64,000 nt of DNA from the NCBI GenBank assembly GCA_041395245.1, contig JAWLAY010000007.1:1-64000 (forward strand), read 5' to 3'. Under the pieces are notes generated by a model. The model ran no database searches. It was not told the DNA's origin and was given only the letters and a program-made list of their open reading frames with translations. Positions 1-8,962 of the stretch are shown piece by piece (the first letter of the stretch is position 1; the number at the start of each line of letters is the position of its first letter). Origin of the DNA: Aquimonas sp041395245 (lineage in GTDB: Bacteria > Pseudomonadota > Gammaproteobacteria > Xanthomonadales > Xanthomonadaceae). The position numbers were made by a program, and so were the translations under genes.

Positions 1-282
1 CGGGAACAGTGCGCAGGGGCCGGAAGCGGCGCCGGCCTCGGCCTGCATGAACTGGCAGTTGGCGCACTTCTGATCGGCCGCGTGCTTGGGGTATTTGGCC
101 GCATCGACGGTGGTGGTGTCCTCGACATAACCCAGCGCCTTGGCGGTGGCATCGTCGGTGGACAGCATCGGCAGATCGGCGGCATAGGCGTACTTGGCAA
201 ACAACGTGGCTGCTGGCACCACGGCGACGGCCTGCAGCAAGGCGCCAAGGGCGCGACGACGGGTCATGTCATTGGAACGCAT
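1..282 (-). CDS. High-potential iron-sulfur protein (HiPIP), 3' end outside window
   Basis: Small periplasmic electron carrier with one 4Fe-4S cluster. The 94 visible codons begin MRSNDMTRRRALGALLQAV, a twin-arginine-type signal (RRR then a hydrophobic stretch ending AYAAD), followed by the HiPIP region with CANCQF and a further Cys in GPCALFP. The two Cys of the CxxC plus the next Cys fit the family's cluster ligands; the last ligand would lie beyond the window. The start at 282 is chosen because AGGAG lies 7 bases upstream. The gene runs off the left edge, so length cannot be judged. No other gene appears co-transcribed upstream. Confidence 0.85.
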   Translation of the reverse strand, partial: MRSNDMTRRRALGALLQAVAVVPAATLFAKYAYAADLPMLSTDDATAKALGYVEDTTTVDAAKYPKHAADQKCANCQFMQAEAGAASGPCALFP

Positions 283-467
283 GGCATTGCTCCTGATGGA
301 AAGGGGTACCGCGAGATCGTTGCAGATCAGGGTGCCGACGATAGCATCGGGATGCCTTGACCGGCGTCAAATCCAGCTGAAAACCCCTTGCAAATCATCA
401 ACTTGCAATCGCGAATCGTTCGCGTTCAGAGATGCCTGGCAGCCGCTATGGGCGCGGCGCCTCGGGG

Positions 468-1775
468 CTACAGGATGCCGGCGCGCTTGAGCTCGGTGTA
501 CTGGTTGACCAGCGCCATCGGCAACTCGGCCGGCTCCACGTCGACGCAATGGATGCCGTGTCCGCGCAGGCGGGCGAAGGCTTCGCGACGGCGCTCCAGA
601 TACTCGGCGGTGGCGGCGTGCGCCAGCGCGTCATCGAGCGCCCGGATGGGGTTGACCAGTCCCTGCTGCAACACCCCTTCGCGCAGGCTGGCCAGCAGCA
701 CCAGGTGGCGCCGCTGCAGCAGCTCGATGGCCGGCAACAGGCTGTCGTCGTCCTCGTCGCGCAGATTGCTGAGGATCACCACCAGCGCGCGCTTGCGTTG
801 GCGGGCCAGCAGGGCCTGCGCCGCGCCCAGAAAATCGGGGCTCTGCAGGGTGGGCTGCAGGTCGTAGGTCAATGCCAGCAGGGATTGCAGCGTCGCCATC
901 GACTTGCGTGGCGGCTGCGCCCGTTCGATGCCACCGAAGCTGGACAGCCCCACGGCGTCACCCTGGCGCAAGGCCACGAAGGCCAGCAGCAGGGCCGCAT
1001 TGAGCACGTGATCCATGTGGCTGAGGGCGTCGTCGCGCGCCTGCATGCGGCGGCCGCAGTCGAGCAACAGGATGATCTGCTGGTCGCGCTCATCCTGGTA
1101 TTCGCGCGAGATCAGCCGGCCCATCCGCGCGGTGGCCTTCCAGTCGATCTGACGCTGTGGATCGCCTTCGCGGTACTCGCGCAGCTGGTGAAAGTCCAAT
1201 CCCTCGCCGCGGCGTCGTCGCTTCAGCACGCCCACTTGCGACAAGCGATGGTCGACCGTCAGCAGGGCGAAACGGCTCAAGGCGGCAAAGTTGGGATAGA
1301 CCCGCACCGACGCCGGCTCGCCAGCCCAGGCGCGGCGATCCCACAGACCCCAGTTCGAGCGCAGTCGCAGCTCGACCTGACCGAATTGCAGATTGCCGCG
1401 GACCAACGGCCGCACCCGATACTGCACGCGTGCACCCTGCCCAGGCGGCAGGTGCAGGCGTTGCGGGAGTCCGTGCACAGCCATGCTTGGGGGCACATGG
1501 TCGAACAGGGCCAGCTGCAAGGGCTGTTCCGATTCGTTCTCGATGGCCAGATCCACCGGGCGCTGCACACCCAGCGCCAGCGCGTGCGGCAGGCTGCGCT
1601 TGACGACCGGCGCCGGCCGTTGCGACAACCGCCAGGCATCCAGCAGCGCCAGCAATGTCAGCGCAGCCAGCGCCGCCCACCACAGCAGTGCCAGCGACGG
1701 CAACACCGAGGCCAGCACGCCGAGCAGCGTCAGCAACGCCGTGCCCAGCAGCAGGCGGGGAGCGGGAATCAGCAC
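468..1775 (-). CDS. DUF58 domain protein, last gene of the MoxR cluster
   Basis: Membrane-anchored protein of the DUF58 family (VWA-like fold), which usually travels with MoxR ATPases. Of 435 residues the first 45 form two hydrophobic segments. The DUF58 signature lies mid-protein: a GEGxDFxxLREYxxGD motif followed by IDWKATAR and then LLLDCGRRM, the position of the metal-site-like segment in VWA relatives. It starts with GTG; AAGGA lies a few bases upstream and the gap to moxR is 8 bases, so the two are co-transcribed. Exact function is unknown; in the family it is inferred to act as a client or adaptor of the MoxR chaperone-like ATPase at the membrane. Confidence 0.9.
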   Translation of the reverse strand: MLIPAPRLLLGTALLTLLGVLASVLPSLALLWWAALAALTLLALLDAWRLSQRPAPVVKRSLPHALALGVQRPVDLAIENESEQPLQLALFDHVPPSMAVHGLPQRLHLPPGQGARVQYRVRPLVRGNLQFGQVELRLRSNWGLWDRRAWAGEPASVRVYPNFAALSRFALLTVDHRLSQVGVLKRRRRGEGLDFHQLREYREGDPQRQIDWKATARMGRLISREYQDERDQQIILLLDCGRRMQARDDALSHMDHVLNAALLLAFVALRQGDAVGLSSFGGIERAQPPRKSMATLQSLLALTYDLQPTLQSPDFLGAAQALLARQRKRALVVILSNLRDEDDDSLLPAIELLQRRHLVLLASLREGVLQQGLVNPIRALDDALAHAATAEYLERRREAFARLRGHGIHCVDVEPAELPMALVNQYTELKRAGIL

Positions 1776-1783
1776 GCCGGTCC

Positions 1784-2767
1784 TTATTGCCGCGGCGCCG
1801 CCGTGCGCTCCATCAACTCGCGCAGCACCTCGTCGCTGCTGTGGCCTTCGACGCTGAGGTCGGCGCTGGGCACCACGCGATGACGCAACACCGGCGTGGC
1901 CATCTGCTTGACGTCGTCTGGACTGACGAAGTCACGACCGGCCAGCAATGCCGCCGAGCGGGCCGCGCGCACCAGCGAGATCGCACCGCGGGTGCCGGCA
2001 CCGATGCTCAGGCCGGCGAAACTGCGGGTGGCGCGGACAATGCGCACGGCGTAGTCGAGCACCTGCTCGTCGACGGTCAGGCGCGCGGCCAGCAACTGCA
2101 ACTTGCCCAGGGTATCGGTGTTCAGCACTGCCGCGACAGCGCTGACGTCCAGCTTCTCGCCGACTTGGGCGGTGGTGATCTGACGCACGATCGCCTGTTC
2201 CTCGGTCTCGGCCGGGTAGTCGATGTTGACCTTCAGCAGGAAGCGATCGAGCTGCGCCTCGGGCAGCGCATAGGTACCTTCGTGCTCGAGCGGATTCTGC
2301 GTCGCCAGCACCATGAAGGGCGGTTCCAGCGGATGCGCGGTGCCTTCGATGGTGACCTGTCGCTCGGCCATCACTTCCAGCAGGGCCGATTGCGTCTTCG
2401 CCGGCGCGCGGTTGATCTCGTCGGCCAGCAGCAGATTGGTGAAGACCGGTCCGCGGCGGGTGGTGAACTGGCCGCTGGACGGGTCGTAGAGCGTATGACC
2501 GGTGACATCGGCGGGCATCAGGTCCGGGGTGAACTGGACCCGCGCAAAGCGCCCGCCGATGGCTCGCGCCAGCGCCTGCACCAACAGCGTCTTGCCCAAT
2601 CCAGGCACACCCTCCAGCAGCACATGGCCGCCGGCGAGCAGCGCGCACAGCACCTGGTCGACCACCGTCTGCTGGCCGAGGAAGGCCTGTCCCACCTGCG
2701 TGCGCAGCGCGGTCAGCAGCGCTGTCGCCCGCTCCAGATTGGCTGCCGGGATGGTTGCGTTCTGCAT
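1784..2767 (-). CDS. MoxR-family AAA+ ATPase
   Basis: AAA+ ATPase of the MoxR/RavA group, a chaperone-like machine that helps assemble or activate partner proteins carrying VWA-like domains. The 327-residue length is standard. Walker A is GVPGLGKTLL near residue 55, Walker B LLLADEINRAP near 115, and sensor 1 is ATQNPLEHEGTYALPEAQLDR, all intact. It lies directly upstream of the DUF58 gene, which is the usual partner. A 166-base gap separates it from DUF4350 upstream, so a second promoter there is possible although nothing clear is visible. Confidence 0.95.
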   Translation of the reverse strand: MQNATIPAANLERATALLTALRTQVGQAFLGQQTVVDQVLCALLAGGHVLLEGVPGLGKTLLVQALARAIGGRFARVQFTPDLMPADVTGHTLYDPSSGQFTTRRGPVFTNLLLADEINRAPAKTQSALLEVMAERQVTIEGTAHPLEPPFMVLATQNPLEHEGTYALPEAQLDRFLLKVNIDYPAETEEQAIVRQITTAQVGEKLDVSAVAAVLNTDTLGKLQLLAARLTVDEQVLDYAVRIVRATRSFAGLSIGAGTRGAISLVRAARSAALLAGRDFVSPDDVKQMATPVLRHRVVPSADLSVEGHSSDEVLRELMERTAAPRQ

Positions 2768-2933
2768 CAGTTCGAACTCCGAAGGCGCCGCCGGTCGTGC
2801 TGGTAAAGCGACCGCTGCGACGGCGTTCCATTGCAGCAGGACCAGACTGGACCTGCGCGGAACGGGGAATCCGGCGCATGGCCGGGATCAGGGGCCAGCC
2901 CGAAAAGCTCACGAGGACTCAAGGCTGGATGGT

Positions 2934-4202
2934 TCATTCGTCCGGCGCCTCCACAGCAGAGCTTGCCAGCGCCGGGCGCAAGCGCAGATGAAGCTGGCGA
3001 CAAGCGCGCAACATCTGCACAAAGGGGATGGCATCGGTGGCCTGGGCATCGCCGCTGACAATCGCCTGAGCAGCCGCCGGTGGCACCGACAAACGCTCGA
3101 CCAGATGCTGGGCCTGCGCCATCGGATCCAGCAGCCGCAGATGGGGCTGATGGCGATACATCTCGCTGCGCGCGTGCAGCAGCGCGCGGGTCAGCAGCCG
3201 CCGGCGCTCACCGTGGGACCACAGGAAGCGACCGCTGGCGAGCAGATGATCGCCCAGCCGACGCCGCACCGGTTCGGGGTCTGCCGCCAGCGCACCGAAG
3301 CGCGGCATGGCCTGCCAGCCGGCCAGCAACAGCAGCAGCGCCACCGACGCCAGCACTTTCCAGGCATGGGTACGCAGCCAGACGAACAAGCCCTCGTTGC
3401 GGGCGCGGAAGAACAGCACCCGTTCGGCGTCGCCGGTCTGCAGCAGTTGCCACAGAAACTCGGCATTGTCATGCCGGCCGATGCGCCAGTTCTCGGCGAA
3501 GCTGATGTCATTGAGCGCCGTCAGCCAGCCCGATCCGCGACGCTGCTGCAACAGCCGCACGCCATCCCAGCCCTGCAGCATCCGATCACTGTAGTGCTCG
3601 CTGGAGAGGATTTCGCCACCGCGACTGCTGACCACCAGCGGGGCGCTCTGGCCAGGCCAGTCCACCTGCAGCAGATCCGGACTGAGCGGGTTGAGCGGAC
3701 GCAGCGGCCGCTTGTAGCGATCGGCCCAGTCGTCATACTCGAAGTCCAGATCGAAATCGGTCTCGTCCTCGTCGTCCGACTCCGCCTCGTCGTCTTCGTC
3801 AAAGTCGGGCTCGTCATCCGGGTCGCTGCGCTGGATCCCCAGATGATCGAACAGCGGATCGTCCTGGTAGAGCGGCTCGGATTCGATGATGAGGTGGCCG
3901 CCGTTGGCGAGAAAGTCGTCAACCGCCTGCAGCGCTGCCGGCCCCGGGTAACCGCGATTGGCCGGCACCAGCGCGGTGACGTGCGGACCGAGGCTCTGCA
4001 GCTGGGTCAGACTGTCGACATGCTCGACCTGCAGTTGCTGCGCCAGCAACAGCCGCTCGGCAGCCAGAAAGGGCTGCGCCCGAGCCTCCGGGGAAGGCCA
4101 TTGCCACTCCTCTTCGCTGCGCCGCTCGTAGGCCGCCATGAACAGCAGTACGCAGATCCCCAGCAGAAGGATGCTCAGCAGAACCTGCCCGGTGCGACTC
4201 AT
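2934..4202 (-). CDS. DUF4350 domain membrane protein
   Basis: 422-residue protein with an N-terminal membrane anchor (SILLLGICVLLFMAA), an extracytoplasmic DUF4350 region and a second transmembrane segment near residue 275 (VLASVALLLLLAGW), then a basic cytoplasmic tail. A very acidic stretch around residues 125-160, dominated by D and E, interrupts the middle domain. Its ATG overlaps the stop of the DUF4129 gene in an ATGA, so translation is coupled. DUF4350 is commonly found in MoxR/DUF4129 clusters; its biochemical role is not established. Confidence 0.8.
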   Translation of the reverse strand: MSRTGQVLLSILLLGICVLLFMAAYERRSEEEWQWPSPEARAQPFLAAERLLLAQQLQVEHVDSLTQLQSLGPHVTALVPANRGYPGPAALQAVDDFLANGGHLIIESEPLYQDDPLFDHLGIQRSDPDDEPDFDEDDEAESDDEDETDFDLDFEYDDWADRYKRPLRPLNPLSPDLLQVDWPGQSAPLVVSSRGGEILSSEHYSDRMLQGWDGVRLLQQRRGSGWLTALNDISFAENWRIGRHDNAEFLWQLLQTGDAERVLFFRARNEGLFVWLRTHAWKVLASVALLLLLAGWQAMPRFGALAADPEPVRRRLGDHLLASGRFLWSHGERRRLLTRALLHARSEMYRHQPHLRLLDPMAQAQHLVERLSVPPAAAQAIVSGDAQATDAIPFVQMLRACRQLHLRLRPALASSAVEAPDE

Positions 4203-5950
4203 GCAGCCACCTCGGCGGGTGGCTCGGCGGGCGCTTCAAAATGCAGCGGGTACTCGCGCACCAGCGACCGCAGCTGATCGGCCGGCAGGCTGCGCTCGGC
4301 GTAGGCCACTTCCACCCAGGCCTTGAGCAGCGCGGCCATGTAGCGTTGCGCCGACGTATCCAGATGCGGGGTCGCGGTCTGCAGTACATCGCCTTCGGTG
4401 GCGCCGGCCGCCACACGCATGCCACGCTGATGCACCAACTGCGACAGGGCGGCGCGATAGACCAGCGCCAGAGCCTCGCGCAGGCGCCCGGCATCGATCC
4501 AGGCCAGCGCGGTTCCAACGATGTCATCGGGCAGGCTGTCGGGGGTGATGCTCAGGCCGAACAACTCAGTCGGCACGACGCCCTCGTCCGGTACGGCGCC
4601 ACCACCCAGCCAGCGCCGGCCGAGCATCCGACCGATGTAGAGCAACAGCACGGCCAGTGCCACCCAGACCAGCACCTGCCACAACGAGGCCAGCAGTTCG
4701 AAGAACTTGCCGATGCCGCTGGCGCTGTCATCGGGTTCATCCTCGTCGTCATCGCTGTCGAACTCACGCAACCGCCAGCGCTCGATCTGCTCGACCCGGC
4801 CGAACTCGGGATCGGAGAGAATCTCGACAATGCTGCTGCGGCGGGCCGTCTCGATCGGCGGCAGATCGAACTGCTCGCAGCGGGCCAGCACCGCACGGGC
4901 GCGCGTCACCACCGGAGACTCGCCAGCCATCGTGCCCTGTGTCGTGCCCTGTGCCGAGTCCAGCCCCGGATCAGCTTCCACCACGCCGGATCTTGAGGCC
5001 GATTTCGAGGCGGAATTCGCTTCGGTCAGTTCACCGCCTTCGAGCAGCGCAGCCAAGGCGTCGCGTTGCTTCTGGCAGCGCTCGCCGTAGGGTGGGTCGG
5101 GCTGCAACTGCAATTCGAGATCCGTAGGCGTTTCAGCCGCCTGCAGTGACGTGGTGCTGCCGGCCCCCAGGCCGAGCACCAGCAACAACAGCAGCGTGGC
5201 GGCGGTCGGCAGCCGCGCCGCCAGCCGCTTGAGCGCCAGTTCCAGATCCCAGCCTTCGAGGATGACGCGTCGGTTCAGATACAGCGCAAATCCACCGGCC
5301 ACATACAGCGGCTCGATCAGGCACACCGACAGGATGTACCAGAGCGTGTCCTCGGCACCCCACCAGTCCTCGGCGAAGGTCCCTTCAGCCATCATCATCT
5401 GCTGGAACGGGTCCTCACCGGGCTGCAGCAGGACCACGAACAGAATGGACAGCCCCATTTGCACGACCAGTTCCAGATTGACGCAAACCAGCGTCAGGCC
5501 GCTGGCGTTGCCATAGAAGCGTCGGGCCAGCAGGCTGCGACGCTGGCCGGCGGCGCGGCCGGTCTGCCGCTCCAGCACGGTCACCGCCAGCAGAAAGCTG
5601 CGCGCCGGCGACAGGCGGCCCAGCGTCAGGGACCACAGCAACGACGGCGACAGGATCTGTCGCCACTGACCGAGCAGATCACCCAGCCGCAATTGCTCTC
5701 CGAAGCAGCGACGACCCAGCGCAAACAACACGAATCGATCGAAGGCCGGTTTCAGCCACCACAGGATCAGCAGCGCAATCCAGGGTTGCTCGTGAAAGCC
5801 CGCCAGCAACGCCGCGGCGATGGGCAGATAGGTGATCCAGAAGGCGCCAAAGCACAGCTTCCACCAGCTGCGCGCCATGCCGAAGCCCAGATCGACCGAC
5901 TCCCAGCCACTGCGCGGTCGCAGGGCGATGGCGACGCGCTCAAGCTCCAC
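4199..5950 (-). CDS. DUF4129 domain multi-spanning membrane protein
   Basis: The N-terminal half has several hydrophobic segments. A long soluble region follows (about residues 270-400), then another transmembrane helix (VLVWVALAVLLLYIG) and a C-terminal DUF4129-like domain with the pattern REALALVYRAALSQL and a helical end. I chose the GTG at 5950 (VELERVAIALRPRSG) over a longer frame to 6007, because the extra residues only overlap the end of the SpoIIM gene. With this start the overlap is 11 bases. Role unknown; DUF4129 occurs with transglutaminase-like and MoxR systems. Confidence 0.75.
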   Translation of the reverse strand: MELERVAIALRPRSGWESVDLGFGMARSWWKLCFGAFWITYLPIAAALLAGFHEQPWIALLILWWLKPAFDRFVLFALGRRCFGEQLRLGDLLGQWRQILSPSLLWSLTLGRLSPARSFLLAVTVLERQTGRAAGQRRSLLARRFYGNASGLTLVCVNLELVVQMGLSILFVVLLQPGEDPFQQMMMAEGTFAEDWWGAEDTLWYILSVCLIEPLYVAGGFALYLNRRVILEGWDLELALKRLAARLPTAATLLLLLVLGLGAGSTTSLQAAETPTDLELQLQPDPPYGERCQKQRDALAALLEGGELTEANSASKSASRSGVVEADPGLDSAQGTTQGTMAGESPVVTRARAVLARCEQFDLPPIETARRSSIVEILSDPEFGRVEQIERWRLREFDSDDDEDEPDDSASGIGKFFELLASLWQVLVWVALAVLLLYIGRMLGRRWLGGGAVPDEGVVPTELFGLSITPDSLPDDIVGTALAWIDAGRLREALALVYRAALSQLVHQRGMRVAAGATEGDVLQTATPHLDTSAQRYMAALLKAWVEVAYAERSLPADQLRSLVREYPLHFEAPAEPPAEVAA

Positions 5951-6920
5951 GGGGCCGCCCGGCGCGCAGGAAATAGCCCAGCAGCAGCACCCAGAACAGC
6001 GCGCCAACCAGGTACTTCGGCAAGGGGTTGGGCAGATTCATCGGCGAGAAATAGCCTTCGACCGCCGCCGCGGCGAAGAACATCAACGCCGCGCCCAGCA
6101 TCAGCCGCAATGCGATGCGGGCGTTCTCCAGCAACGCCAGCCGGCGCGAACGGCGGCCGGGAAACAGCAGCCCCTGACCCAGCTTCAGCCCGGCCGCGCC
6201 GGAAATGACAATGGCCAGCAGCTCCAGTGCACTGTGGCCGGCGATGAAGGAGTGGATCTGCGGGCCCAGCCCGACCTGGGTCAGGTGGCCAAGGATGGCG
6301 CCAATGTAAAGACCATTGAAGAGCAGGAAGAAGACGCTGCCCAGGCCGGCCAGGATCCCGCCGGCGAACGTCTGGAAACCGATCCGGATGTTGTTCCAGA
6401 TGTAGTAGCCGAACATCGCCGTGTTGGTGGAAGCCTCTCGCACCCCCAGCTGATGCGCCTCGGGCTGGTACATCGCTTCCATCTGCGCCATCTGCATGGG
6501 TGACAGCAACAACGCCGCCAGATGCGGGAAATACTGAATGGCCACGACCAGTGTCAGCAGCGGTCCGAAAAACAGCAGCGCGGCCAACCACACGGCATTC
6601 TTCTCGGCTCGCACCAGCGCTGGAAACTCCACCGCCAGAAAGCGCCACGGCGCCTGCAGCAACCCGGTCGAGGCACCGTAGAGCTGCTGGTGTCCGGCCA
6701 GCACCAGCTGGTTGAGGTGATCCACTAGCGACGGGCTGTAGTGACGCGCCTGCGCCAGCGCCAATTGCGCGCAGATCTGCCGGAACACCGCCGGCACGTC
6801 AGCATCGGCCAGGACTGGTGGTGGATCATCCTTGCGCCGCCGCCGCGCCTGCTGCGCCAGCCAGTCGGAGAAGTTCTGCCACAACGCCTGGTGGCGACGT
6901 TCGAACTCAAGTTGGCGCAT
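5940..6920 (-). CDS. Stage II sporulation protein M (SpoIIM)-family membrane protein
   Basis: 326 residues. A charged N-terminal segment (RARRRRKDD region) is followed by about five hydrophobic helices. The SpoIIM-type core includes WNNIRIGFQTFAGGIL and a following glycine-rich segment, which matches the non-sporulating bacterial branch of the family. In Bacillus SpoIIM belongs to an engulfment complex; here there is no sporulation context and the link is only the fold. The gene overlaps the RDD gene by 14 bases and the DUF4129 gene by 11 bases, so it is central to the operon. Confidence 0.88.
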   Translation of the reverse strand: MRQLEFERRHQALWQNFSDWLAQQARRRRKDDPPPVLADADVPAVFRQICAQLALAQARHYSPSLVDHLNQLVLAGHQQLYGASTGLLQAPWRFLAVEFPALVRAEKNAVWLAALLFFGPLLTLVVAIQYFPHLAALLLSPMQMAQMEAMYQPEAHQLGVREASTNTAMFGYYIWNNIRIGFQTFAGGILAGLGSVFFLLFNGLYIGAILGHLTQVGLGPQIHSFIAGHSALELLAIVISGAAGLKLGQGLLFPGRRSRRLALLENARIALRLMLGAALMFFAAAAVEGYFSPMNLPNPLPKYLVGALFWVLLLGYFLRAGRPRGA

Positions 6921-7617
6921 GAGCGCTCTCGTCCGCCGGCCGCTGTCCCAGCAGGTGATTGGCCATGCCCAGCAGCGCCTGCGTCGGCGAGCTGCTGTCG
7001 ATGCCCAATCTCTGGACCAGCACGCTCGCGATTTCGTCCGCCCGCGCCGGGGTCAACTGCGGACTGCGCTCGGCAAAATCCAGGATCGCGCGCCGGCCAT
7101 GGAGATCGATGCCGGCGGGCAAGGGCAGCGGCTCGGCCAGCGGCACCCGCAAGGTGGCCTGCGCCGGTGGCTTGTAGACCACAATGGTCCCGGCGGCGTG
7201 ATCACCGAGTCGCTTGAACTGAGGACTGGCGAGCATGCACAGCAGGCCGCCGAAATAGCCGAAGGGCAAGAAGTCGGCGAAGCGCAGCAGATTGCGGTTC
7301 AGCGCCTCGCTCCAGCCCACTGGCGCACCATCATCGCGCAGCACCATCAGACCCAAGGCCTTCTTGCCCGGCGTGGCGCCCTGGAAATGCACCTCCAGCC
7401 CGGCCGGGATCAGCCACTCCAGCGCAAACCAGACAATCAGGAAGATCCCGACCCCAACGTTGCCGAGCGGCAGCAGCACCATCGACAGGCCCATCAGCAA
7501 CGCATAGCGCCACATCAGGTCGAGCAGCCAGGCCAGCGCACGCGGCGCCGGTCCGGCCGGCTGCAGACCCAGTTCGATGCCTTCCGGCGTGGTGACCCGC
7601 TGCAGTGTGTCGAGCAT
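6907..7617 (-). CDS. RDD family membrane protein
   Basis: 236 residues; the RDD domain begins near residue 20 with PRALAWLLDLMWRYALL (the family's R and DD positions) and has three hydrophobic helices, GKKALGLMVLRDDG and a typical RFADFLP segment. The C-terminal 90 residues are soluble. The start at 7617 forms an ATGA overlap with the upstream gene; the frame is open further upstream but only as antisense-like sequence. RDD proteins have been linked to ion transport in a few cases; in this cluster the function is unknown. Confidence 0.88.
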   Translation of the reverse strand: MLDTLQRVTTPEGIELGLQPAGPAPRALAWLLDLMWRYALLMGLSMVLLPLGNVGVGIFLIVWFALEWLIPAGLEVHFQGATPGKKALGLMVLRDDGAPVGWSEALNRNLLRFADFLPFGYFGGLLCMLASPQFKRLGDHAAGTIVVYKPPAQATLRVPLAEPLPLPAGIDLHGRRAILDFAERSPQLTPARADEIASVLVQRLGIDSSSPTQALLGMANHLLGQRPADESAHAPT

Positions 7618-8405
7618 CAGGCCTCGTAGTAGATGTCGCGGTAGCCGGTGTAGATCGTTGCCATGAACAACGGACCGGCGACCAGCCAACCCAGCATCAG
7701 CGGCAACGAGGCCGCAAAGGCGATCACCATGGCGACCAGGCCGTAGATCAGGAAGGCCAGCCAGTTCTTCAGGCAACCGAAGAAGCTGAGTTTCATCGCC
7801 TCCAGCGGCGGCACATTGTTCAGGGCCACCAGCGGCACCGCGAACCAATAGGCCGCCATCACCGGCACCAACAGCAACATCGCGATCAGGAAGCCGATGA
7901 AGAATCCACCCAGTTGCGCCGGGTCGATCTGCTCGGCGCCGCCACCGGTCATGATGCTCAGGCCCACCATGCCCAGGAACGGGGCCAACGCGATGATCAT
8001 GATCACGACGCTGGCGACCACGTAGATCGCGCCGACGACCAGCAAGGGCCCGGCATGCGTCTTGAATGCGGCGAACAGATGATCGAATTCCAGCGAACCG
8101 CCTCGACGCAGGCTGTCACAGCCCATCATGATGCCGCCAACGAGAATGGGCATCAGCAATCCCTGGGCCAGACCGCCAATCAAGGGAATGAACTGCACCA
8201 CCAGGGAAATGCCGAACAACAGAATCAGGAAGACGATCCACATGCCGGGATTGGCGGTGAACAACTTCCAGGCGTCGGAAATCCAGTTGATACCGGCACC
8301 GGCCTCACGCTTTCGGGGTGCGCCGAGGAATCCGCCGTCACCGCCGGCGTCCAGTTGCGGATCGCTGACACCGGCGCTGGGTGGCTGATAGGGATTCTGG
8401 GTCAT
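7617..8405 (-). CDS. BPSS1780-like polytopic membrane protein, first gene of the MoxR cluster
   Basis: 262 residues starting MTQNPYQPPSAG, a proline-rich N-terminus typical of DUF-type membrane proteins that begin NPYxPP. A soluble 45-residue segment precedes about six hydrophobic helices (for example IVFLILLFGISLVVQFIPLI). The start at 8405 is supported by AGGAG about 9 bases upstream. It leads a seven-gene run with overlaps or very short gaps, so this is probably the operon's promoter-proximal gene. I recognise the BPSS1780-like arrangement but can assign no activity. Confidence 0.75.
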   Translation of the reverse strand: MTQNPYQPPSAGVSDPQLDAGGDGGFLGAPRKREAGAGINWISDAWKLFTANPGMWIVFLILLFGISLVVQFIPLIGGLAQGLLMPILVGGIMMGCDSLRRGGSLEFDHLFAAFKTHAGPLLVVGAIYVVASVVIMIIALAPFLGMVGLSIMTGGGAEQIDPAQLGGFFIGFLIAMLLLVPVMAAYWFAVPLVALNNVPPLEAMKLSFFGCLKNWLAFLIYGLVAMVIAFAASLPLMLGWLVAGPLFMATIYTGYRDIYYEA

Positions 8406-8564
8406 CACAGGGCTCCTGGTCGTCTGGCCATTCACCCTCAAAACGAGGGCCATCGCCGGGAGCGACATGCTAGCAGGCAGCGGCCGGGTCTCAGCCGGAC
8501 AATATCGGCCCGGACAGTGGCAAGCTTCGATCGATCAGGCAAGCCCCGAGGCGGAGTCGGCGCA

Positions 8565-8876
8565 GGTGATGTCGTAGCAGACTTGCCGCGAAAAACCGCC
8601 CACAATGCCATCGGCAAGATCGCGCTCGATCGCCAGCAGGGCTGGCTCCTACACACGCTTGAATTCTGCCCGCCAAGGGCAACGACGATCGCCACTGCGC
8701 CCCAGCTCGCGACAGGCAGGCCGTCGGCGGTGAAGTCGCAGCAGACTGGCCGCGAACGACCGCCCTCGACGCCATCGGCAGGATCGCGCTCAATCGCCAG
8801 CAGGGCTGGCTCCTACACACGCTCGAATGCCTCCCGCAAAGGGCATTGGTAATCGCCACTGCACCCCTGCTCGCGT
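8565..8876. repeat. Tandem ~164-bp direct repeat containing REP-like hairpins
   Basis: Two copies start at 8565 and 8729. Each contains the hairpin GCCAGC-AGG-GCTGGC (8632-8646 and 8796-8810) followed by TCCTACACACGCT, and each ends in ATCGCCACTGC. The copies differ at scattered positions, so the duplication is not recent. The sequence resembles the GTAGGAGC(C/G)AGC class of REP elements known from gammaproteobacteria. There is no open gene here; this is the 557-base gap between the MoxR cluster and the next gene. Confidence 0.75.
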
Positions 8877-8900
8877 AGGAGCGAGCCTGCTCGCGACACG
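8874..8900. repeat. REP hairpin (GTAGGAGCGAGC type)
   Basis: GTAGGAGCGAGCCTGCTCGCG contains the perfect arms GCGAGC (8881-8886) and GCTCGC (8889-8894), followed by GACACGGCAG. It is a variant of the two hairpins in the tandem repeat next to it and shares its tail with the hairpin at 23407-23421. Palindromes of this kind are mobilised by RAYT transposases in other genomes; no RAYT gene is visible in this window. Confidence 0.7.
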
Positions 8901-8962
8901 GCAGCAATGGGGCCTCCTTGCCGAATCGGGCTTGCCGCCATCGAGCGCTTCGGCGACCTCCG

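Noticed and set aside
432..1883. Plus-strand frame opposite the DUF58 gene
   Set aside because: Gln/His-rich antisense translation; DUF58 signature is on the minus strand.
5940..6920. Evidence for sporulation
   Set aside because: SpoIIM homologues are widespread in non-spore-formers and no other sporulation gene is present.
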